Position numbers and translations under genes: made by a program | Assembly (NCBI GenBank): GCA_018366495.1 | Contig: JAGZHZ010000005.1 | Span: forward strand, 54,766 to 118,765 | DNA: 64,000 nucleotides | Source of the DNA: Clostridiales bacterium | Lineage (GTDB): Bacteria; Bacillota; Clostridia; Lachnospirales; Lachnospiraceae | Reading direction: 5' to 3' | In this document: positions 59,182 through 64,000 of the stretch, piece after piece | Layout of the letters: each line of letters opens with the position of its first letter | Numbering within the stretch: the first letter of the stretch is position 1 | The notes under the pieces: generated by a model | Database searches by the model: none | The model's input: only the letters and a program-made list of their open reading frames with translations | Told to the model about the DNA's origin: nothing

Positions 59182-59603
59182 CACTTGGATGCGATCACGG
59201 CGGATATGAGCTGATGCAGGAAGTAAAAAAACATTTGGACCAGAGAGGAATTGCATATCAGGATTTTGGATGCTACAGTGAAGAGGCTGTGGATTATCCA
59301 GTCTATGCGAAAAAAGTAGGAAAAGCCATTCAGGATGGTTCCTGTGACAAGGGAATCTTAATCTGCGGCACTGGAATTGGAATTTCAATTACAGCAAATA
59401 AAATGAAAGGGATTCGTGCGGCTCTTTGTACAGACTGTTTCTGTGCGGAGGCGACACGTCTGCATAACGATGCAAACGTCCTTGCGATGGGCGGAAGAGT
59501 AGTCGGAACAGGGCTGGCTCTGAAAATTGTAGATACATTTCTGGATACACCATTTTCAGGGGATGACCGTCATAAACGCAGAATAGCAATGATTGAAGGA
59601 TAA
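59175..59603 (+). CDS. rpiB: Ribose 5-phosphate isomerase B
   Basis: 142 residues. LGCDHGGYELMQEVKKHL, the catalytic Cys in GILICGTGIGISI, and NDANVLAMGGRVVG identify the RpiB/LacAB family. It interconverts ribose-5-P and ribulose-5-P. RBS GAGGAGG upstream, inside the previous gene. Fits with the pyrimidine salvage gene upp next door, which uses PRPP made from ribose-5-P. Confidence 0.95.
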   Translation: MLALGCDHGGYELMQEVKKHLDQRGIAYQDFGCYSEEAVDYPVYAKKVGKAIQDGSCDKGILICGTGIGISITANKMKGIRAALCTDCFCAEATRLHNDANVLAMGGRVVGTGLALKIVDTFLDTPFSGDDRHKRRIAMIEG

Positions 59604-59642
59604 AAGATAAAATCCGGCATTTACCGGAAGAAAGAGGAAAAT

Positions 59643-60272
59643 ATGGAAAATGTGCATGTAATGGATCACCCGTTAATTCAGCATAAAATCGGGATTATCC
59701 GTAAAAAGGATACGAGTTCAAAAGAATTTCGGGAAATGATCAAGGAAATTGCGATGCTGATGTGCTACGAAGCGACAAGAAATCTGAAACTGTCTGACGT
59801 AGAGATCGAGACACCGATCGCAAAAATGACTGCAAAAGAACTGAGTGGAAAGAAACTTGCTGTTGTGCCGATCCTGCGTGCAGGACTTGGAATGGTAGAA
59901 GGAATGCTGGCGATGATTCCGGCTGCAAAAATCGGTCATATCGGTCTGTACCGTGATCCTGAGACGCTGGAACCGATAGAATACTACTGCAAGCTTCCGG
60001 CAGACTCTTCGGAGAGAGAGGTATATGTGGTTGACCCGATGCTTGCGACAGGCGGATCAGCGGAAGCAGCAATCCAGATGCTGAAACAAAAAGGAGTAAA
60101 AAATATTCACTTTATGTGTATTATTGCCGCTCCGGAAGGAATCAAAAGAATGCAGGAAGCACATCCGGATGTCGATTTATATATCGGAGCGCTCGATGAA
60201 AAACTGAATGATCACGGATATATTGTGCCGGGACTGGGAGATGCGGGAGACCGTATTTTCGGAACAAAATAG
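59643..60272 (+). CDS. upp: Uracil phosphoribosyltransferase
   Basis: 209 residues. VVDPMLATGGSAEAAI is the PRPP-binding loop; VPILRAGLGMVEGML and the C-terminal YIVPGLGDAGDRIFGTK complete the signature. Makes UMP from uracil and PRPP. RBS AGAGGAAA. Followed within 9 nt by the dCMP deaminase gene. Confidence 0.97.
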   Translation: MENVHVMDHPLIQHKIGIIRKKDTSSKEFREMIKEIAMLMCYEATRNLKLSDVEIETPIAKMTAKELSGKKLAVVPILRAGLGMVEGMLAMIPAAKIGHIGLYRDPETLEPIEYYCKLPADSSEREVYVVDPMLATGGSAEAAIQMLKQKGVKNIHFMCIIAAPEGIKRMQEAHPDVDLYIGALDEKLNDHGYIVPGLGDAGDRIFGTK

Positions 60273-60281
60273 GAGGGTGTC

Positions 60282-60767
60282 ATGAGCGGAAAAAGAGAAG
60301 ATTATATCTCATGGGACGAATATTTTATGGGAGTTGCGATGCTTTCCGGTATGCGCTCAAAAGATCCGAGCACACAGGTGGGAGCCTGCATTGTCAGTCC
60401 GGATCATAAAATTTTATCTATGGGATACAATGGATTTCCGATCGGATGCTCAGATGATGAATTTCCGTGGGAAAAGACAGGAAAAGAGCTGGATCAGAAA
60501 TATCTGTATGTCACGCACAGCGAACTGAATGCGATTTTAAATTACCGCGGAGGCAGTCTGGAAGGTTCCACATTGTATGTATCGCTTTTTCCGTGCAATG
60601 AATGTGCAAAGGCGATCATTCAGGCTGGAATTAAAAAAATCGTATATGACTGTGATAAATATGCAGCTCAGCCTTCTGTGATTGCATCAAAGAGAATGCT
60701 GGATGCGGCGGGGGTTGTCTACCAGAAATACGAAAAGACACACCGCAGGATTGAGCTGGAATTATAA
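60282..60767 (+). CDS. Deoxycytidylate deaminase
   Basis: 161 residues. Zn-dependent cytidine/deoxycytidylate deaminase motifs: the first is HSELNAIL (the usual HAE has Ser in place of Ala; the catalytic Glu is kept), the second PCNECAKAIIQAG. SKDPSTQVGACIVSPDHKILSMGYNGFP is the family N-terminus. It makes dUMP for dTMP synthesis, or belongs to the ComEB group. RBS AGGAGG at good spacing. Confidence 0.92.
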   Translation: MSGKREDYISWDEYFMGVAMLSGMRSKDPSTQVGACIVSPDHKILSMGYNGFPIGCSDDEFPWEKTGKELDQKYLYVTHSELNAILNYRGGSLEGSTLYVSLFPCNECAKAIIQAGIKKIVYDCDKYAAQPSVIASKRMLDAAGVVYQKYEKTHRRIELEL

Positions 60768-60792
60768 AAAAACAATATAGGAAAAATGGAGA

Positions 60793-60833
60793 GCGCTTTG
60801 AAAGTCATTTTTTGACTTCCAAGGCGCCTTTCT
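60793..60833. terminator. Terminator between converging genes
   Basis: GCGCTTTG(A)AAGTCA pairs with TGACTT(C)CAAGGCGC, followed by CTTTCTT. Confidence 0.7.
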
Positions 60834-60855
60834 TCCATCTTGTTAGATTCTCTTT

Positions 60856-61335
60856 CTATTTGTCAAACTGATTCAAAAGTGATTGATAGACGGAAAATTC
60901 ACCGCTCTGGATACACTTTAAAAGTTCGTCGAGCTGTCTCAGCGACAGAATGAGCTGCTTCGGAGTAATCAGTTCCAGCTCGCACGCATCGGCAAGTTCG
61001 TCGAGGTCAACCACTTCGATCTGCTCTCCCGGCTTTAGAATAACGTCGGCCAGAAGATCGGTAAAGACGTAGGCATTTTCAACAGGATCAAACGAATAGG
61101 TGATGATATCACAGTACCAGCACAGAAGATGATCGTCTGCATCGAGAAATTTACTGATCTTGATGCCTTTGTCGAGGCAGTAGCAGGAATATCCGTGGTG
61201 AAGATCCTTTTTGGGATGGAGCGTATTCCACTTTGTGATAATGAGTTTTTCATCCTGAAACAGAATAATGTCGTCCTTAAGCAGAACGCATTCTTCTGGT
61301 ATCAGACGTTTGCGGTAAAGAATCGGCTGATCCAT
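60856..61335 (-). CDS. DUF402 domain protein
   Basis: 159 residues. The HGYSCYCLDKGIKISKFLDADDHLLCWYCDIITYSFDP...YVFTDLLADVILKPGEQIEVVDLDELADA pattern is DUF402, a phosphatase-like beta-barrel related to nucleoside phosphate hydrolases. The Trp/Tyr-rich strands and acidic residues are kept. Monocistronic, divergent from the proS leader. The substrate is unknown. Confidence 0.85.
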   Translation of the reverse strand: MDQPILYRKRLIPEECVLLKDDIILFQDEKLIITKWNTLHPKKDLHHGYSCYCLDKGIKISKFLDADDHLLCWYCDIITYSFDPVENAYVFTDLLADVILKPGEQIEVVDLDELADACELELITPKQLILSLRQLDELLKCIQSGEFSVYQSLLNQFDK

Positions 61336-61427
61336 ATAATTCCCTCCTTTGTGTCTCCATGTATTTCATGCGTATTCTTGTAAGAACTATTATAGCAAAA
61401 GACGGTAAAGATATCCATAGTCAGAGC

Positions 61428-61456
61428 TTGACAAAAAACTTATTGTGACATAAAAT
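61428..61456 (+). promoter_or_regulatory. Promoter of the proS T-box transcript
   Basis: TTGACA (61428-61433), 17-nt spacer, TAAAAT (61451-61456). Confidence 0.75.
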
Positions 61457-61474
61457 AGCCTACAAGTAAATGAG

Positions 61475-61702
61475 ACGATGCGACGAAGAAAAGGATTAGT
61501 ACACATGAAACGATTCACAGAGAGAAAATCCGCGGCTGAGAGATTTTTATGAGAGAAATGTGGAACCTGCCTTGGAGTCCTGTATGAAAATACAGCGTAA
61601 TTCCGGCGATAACGGAAGATGAGAGAACCGTGATCTTACGGTTAATCAGGGTGGTACCGCCGAAGCCTTTCGGTCCCTTTTTGGGATGAAAGGCTTTTTT
61701 AT
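61475..61702 (+). ncRNA. T-box leader, proline-specific
   Basis: The T-box core AGGGTGGTACCGCC is at 61649-61661, with TGGT for pairing to the ACCA end of uncharged tRNA. It is followed by a terminator (AAGCCTTTC.../...GAAAGGCTTTTTT). Stem I lies upstream; the candidate specifier codon is CCT (61566-61568) in GGAACCTGCC, which is a proline codon and fits proS downstream. Uncharged tRNA-Pro would allow antitermination. Confidence 0.93.
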
Positions 61703-61847
61703 TTTATAGAAAATCTTATTTTCTAAGAAAACAAAAAAGTTTTGCGAGGAGTTTTATTATTCTTGTCGGACGTCTTATTGCATTTGTATTGTATCTGAAA
61801 AGGAATAAAAACGGGTCTGACCGTGAGAAAGAAAAGGAGAATGAGGC

Positions 61848-63281
61848 ATGGCAAAAGAGAAGAAATTAGTATCAGAGATTACTTCCATGGAAGAGGATTT
61901 CGCCCAGTGGTATACGGACGTCGTAAAGAAGGCGGAACTGATTGATTACACGAGTGTAAAGGGCTGCATGGTTATCAAACCGGCAGGATATGCGATCTGG
62001 GAGAATATCCAGCATGAACTGGATCGCCGTTTTAAAGAGACAGGAGTGGAGAATGTATATCTTCCAATGTTTATTCCGGAAAGCTTACTTCAGAAAGAAA
62101 AAGATCATGTAGAGGGATTTGCGCCGGAAGTAGCATGGGTGACACATGGCGGTCTGGAACCGCTTCAGGAGAGAATGTGCGTCAGACCGACATCTGAAAC
62201 ACTGTTCTGCGACTTCTATCAAAAAGATATCGAATCTTACCGTGATCTTCCAAAGGTATATAATCAGTGGTGCTCTGTTGTGCGCTGGGAAAAGACGACA
62301 AGACCGTTCCTGCGTTCCAGAGAATTTTTATGGCAGGAGGGACACACTGCACACGCAACTGCTGAGGAAGCAGAGGAGAGAACAATCCAGATGCTGAACT
62401 TATACGCTGATTTCTGTGAGGAAGTGCTTGCCATCCCTGTAATCCGCGGACGTAAGACAGACAAAGAAAAATTTGCAGGCGCTGAGGCAACATATACGAT
62501 TGAATCTCTGATGCACGACGGAAAAGCGCTGCAGTCCGGAACAAGCCACAACTTTGGAGACGGATTTGCAAAAGCATTCGGTATTCAGTTTACAGATAAA
62601 GACAATCAGTTGAAATATGTTCACCAGACATCATGGGGAATGACAACGCGTATGATTGGGGCAATCATCATGGTTCATGGAGATAACAGCGGACTCGTTC
62701 TGCCGCCGAGAATTGCTCCTACACAAGTGATGCTGATTCCAATTCAGCAGAAAAAAGAAGGCGTTCTCGACAAAGTTTATGAACTGAAAAACATGCTTTC
62801 AGGATTCCGTGTGAAAGTAGACGACACAGACAAGAGTCCAGGATGGAAATTCTCTGAGCAGGAAATGAGAGGAATCCCACTGCGTATCGAAGTAGGTCCA
62901 AAGGACATCGAATCAAACCAGGCTGTGATTGTACGCCGCGATACAAGAGAAAAAATTGTTGTACCAATTCCTGAGCTGGCTGCAAAAGTTGGAGAAGTAT
63001 TAGAAACCATGCAGAAAGAGATGCTGGAGCGTGCAAGAGCCCACAGAGATGCTCATACTTATACAGCAAAGACAATGGATGAGTTCAAACAGATTGCAAA
63101 TGAGAAGCCAGGATTTATCAAAGCAATGTGGTGCGGATGCCAGGAGTGCGAGGATGCCCTGAAAGAAGAGGCAGGCGTTACATCACGCTGTATCCCATTC
63201 CAGCAGGAAGAAATCACAGGAACGTGCATCCACTGCGGAAAACCTGCAAAACATATGGTTTACTGGGGAAAAGCATATTGA
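61848..63281 (+). CDS. proS: Prolyl-tRNA synthetase, eukaryote/archaeal type
   Basis: 477 residues: the short archaeal/eukaryote-like ProRS without the bacterial editing insertion between motifs 2 and 3. Motifs: GCMVIKPAGYAIWENIQHELDRRF (motif 1), CVRPTSETLFCDFYQKDI and VVRWEKTTRPFLRSREFLWQEGHTAHAT (motif 2), LVLPPRIAPTQVMLIPI (motif 3/anticodon domain start), plus the C-terminal zinc-type CGCQEC and CIHCGK with a terminal Tyr. RBS AAAGGAG. Regulated by the T-box. Mischarged Ala-tRNA-Pro must be cleared in trans, which the next gene can do. Confidence 0.96.
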   Translation: MAKEKKLVSEITSMEEDFAQWYTDVVKKAELIDYTSVKGCMVIKPAGYAIWENIQHELDRRFKETGVENVYLPMFIPESLLQKEKDHVEGFAPEVAWVTHGGLEPLQERMCVRPTSETLFCDFYQKDIESYRDLPKVYNQWCSVVRWEKTTRPFLRSREFLWQEGHTAHATAEEAEERTIQMLNLYADFCEEVLAIPVIRGRKTDKEKFAGAEATYTIESLMHDGKALQSGTSHNFGDGFAKAFGIQFTDKDNQLKYVHQTSWGMTTRMIGAIIMVHGDNSGLVLPPRIAPTQVMLIPIQQKKEGVLDKVYELKNMLSGFRVKVDDTDKSPGWKFSEQEMRGIPLRIEVGPKDIESNQAVIVRRDTREKIVVPIPELAAKVGEVLETMQKEMLERARAHRDAHTYTAKTMDEFKQIANEKPGFIKAMWCGCQECEDALKEEAGVTSRCIPFQQEEITGTCIHCGKPAKHMVYWGKAY

Positions 63282-63829
63282 TGATGGAAGAGAAATTAAA
63301 GCTGTATGACGGGCGGCCTGCGGATGAGACGGGACGTCTGAAAAGAGAGCGAGATGTATATGATCTTTTGGAACAGCTGGAAATTCCTTTTCAGAGAGTA
63401 GACCATGACGTGACGCCCACAATCGAAGCATGTCATGAGATTGACGATCTTCTTCAGACGGAAATCTGTAAAAATCTGTTTCTGTGCAATGCACAGAAAA
63501 CAAAATTTTATCTGCTTTTGATTTCAGGGGATAAGAAATTTAAGACAAAAGATCTGTCGCATCAGATTGGAAGCGCCAGACTGTCATTTGCGGACGCAGA
63601 TCATATGGAGCAGTATCTGGGAGTGACGCCGGGTTCCGTCAGTGTTCTGGGGCTGATGAATGACAAAGAGCATCACGTCAGACTCCTGATTGAAAAGACG
63701 ATTCTGGAAGAAGAATATATCGGGTGTCATCCCTGCATCAATACGACGAGTCTGAAAATAAAAATGGACGATGTGCTAAGTAAATTTCTGCCTTATACAG
63801 GACATGAATATACGGCAGTCGAACTGTAA
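63281..63829 (+). CDS. Prolyl-tRNA editing protein (ProX/YbaK type)
   Basis: 182 residues. The start ATG overlaps the proS stop by one base (TTGATGATGG; the second ATG at 63284 is equally possible). YbaK/ProRS-associated domain: IPFQRVDHDVTPTIEACHEID, ICKNLFLCNAQKTKFYLLLISGDKKFKTKDLSHQIGSARLSFADADHMEQYLGVTPGSVSVLGLMND. It hydrolyses mischarged Ala-tRNA-Pro (ProXp-ala) in trans, fitting a ProRS that lacks the INS editing domain. Same T-box controlled operon. Confidence 0.92.
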   Translation: MMEEKLKLYDGRPADETGRLKRERDVYDLLEQLEIPFQRVDHDVTPTIEACHEIDDLLQTEICKNLFLCNAQKTKFYLLLISGDKKFKTKDLSHQIGSARLSFADADHMEQYLGVTPGSVSVLGLMNDKEHHVRLLIEKTILEEEYIGCHPCINTTSLKIKMDDVLSKFLPYTGHEYTAVEL

Positions 63830-63909
63830 AGTCTCTATGATAAGTTCAAGGCTTTACAACTGAATTTGGCGGAACAAGAAAGAAAACTTCAAATTTATAA
63901 AAAAGAAAG

Positions 63910-63955
63910 GGGATGTGAAAAAACTCGATTGAGTTTTTTCACATCCCTCTTTTTG
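63910..63955 (+). terminator. Terminator of the proS operon
   Basis: Perfect 17-bp stem (arms 63910-63926 and 63931-63947) with a GATT loop, followed by TCTTTTTG. The last 45 nt of the window show no recognisable feature. Confidence 0.9.
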
Positions 63956-64000
63956 CTTTTGTTGTGTATAAATTGCTAGAATCATACGCTGAAAAGGCGC

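Larger units (their letters stand above)
61336..61847 (+). other. Intergenic region carrying the proS leader
   Basis: About 510 nt without a gene; it holds the proS promoter, the T-box leader and its terminator, then 145 nt of AT-rich spacer to the proS start. Confidence 0.8.

Noticed and set aside
1..64000. tRNA, rRNA, CRISPR arrays, insertion sequences, integrases
   Set aside because: None was recognised when reading both strands; in particular no recombinase or transposase coding region was found, including within the cwlD element.

Overview
The window looks like a chromosome segment of a Gram-positive, probably spore-forming anaerobe of the Clostridia, most likely Lachnospiraceae (genus not resolved). 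The evidence is moderate to low GC, strong AGGAGG-type ribosome binding sites, sigma-A promoters often with extended -10 (TGn), S-box and T-box leaders, a class B sortase, MecA, SdpR/SdpI, YtvI, YwmB, CwlD and Spo0A-like sporulation proteins, ferredoxin-type redox genes and an F-type ATP synthase with a sodium-type c ring. No rRNA, tRNA or CRISPR array was seen.

Layout. 1-3.5 kb: end of a SPOR-domain gene, a secreted GH63-type glycosidase and a 650-bp gene-free stretch full of hairpins. 3.5-17 kb: housekeeping and envelope genes (S1-domain protein, cdd, CBS-pyrophosphatase, flavin reductase, shikimate kinase, murA, a secreted fibronectin-III protein, S-box controlled metK, a two-component system, a pseudouridine synthase, a YtvI-like permease). 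17-25 kb: complete atpZ-I-B-E-F-H-A-G-D-C operon followed by ywmB. 25-34.9 kb: methyltransferase plus large membrane-anchored protein, asnS, sortase, sirtuin, then DUF951-rpsF-ssb-rpsR with an S6:S18 leader. 34.9-38.3 kb (minus strand): sdpR-sdpI-ABC transporter operon. 38.5-48.2 kb: gdpP-rplI-dnaB, a MerR-like gene, a small ferredoxin, mecA, a short gene with a probable ATC start, a GH18/SH3 spore-type hydrolase and YitT.

48.5-52.3 kb holds the most remarkable structure. The sporulation amidase gene cwlD is split exactly inside its DAGHGG motif by about 3.06 kb of DNA. That DNA carries a secreted serine hydrolase, an XRE repressor and, divergent from it, a protein made only of a Spo0A C-terminal DNA-binding domain. 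Joining the two halves at a shared 10-bp core (CACGGYGGAG) restores an uninterrupted 238-codon cwlD. This is the pattern of sporulation-gene intervening ('skin'-like) elements, but no recombinase is present in it.

52.4-64 kb: HAD phosphatase, a second two-component system beside a four-gene thiol/iron-sulfur redox module, the Sua5-YwlE-RpiB-Upp-dCMP deaminase cluster (with a YwlE homologue that has lost its catalytic residues), a DUF402 protein, and a T-box controlled proS with a trans-editing deacylase.
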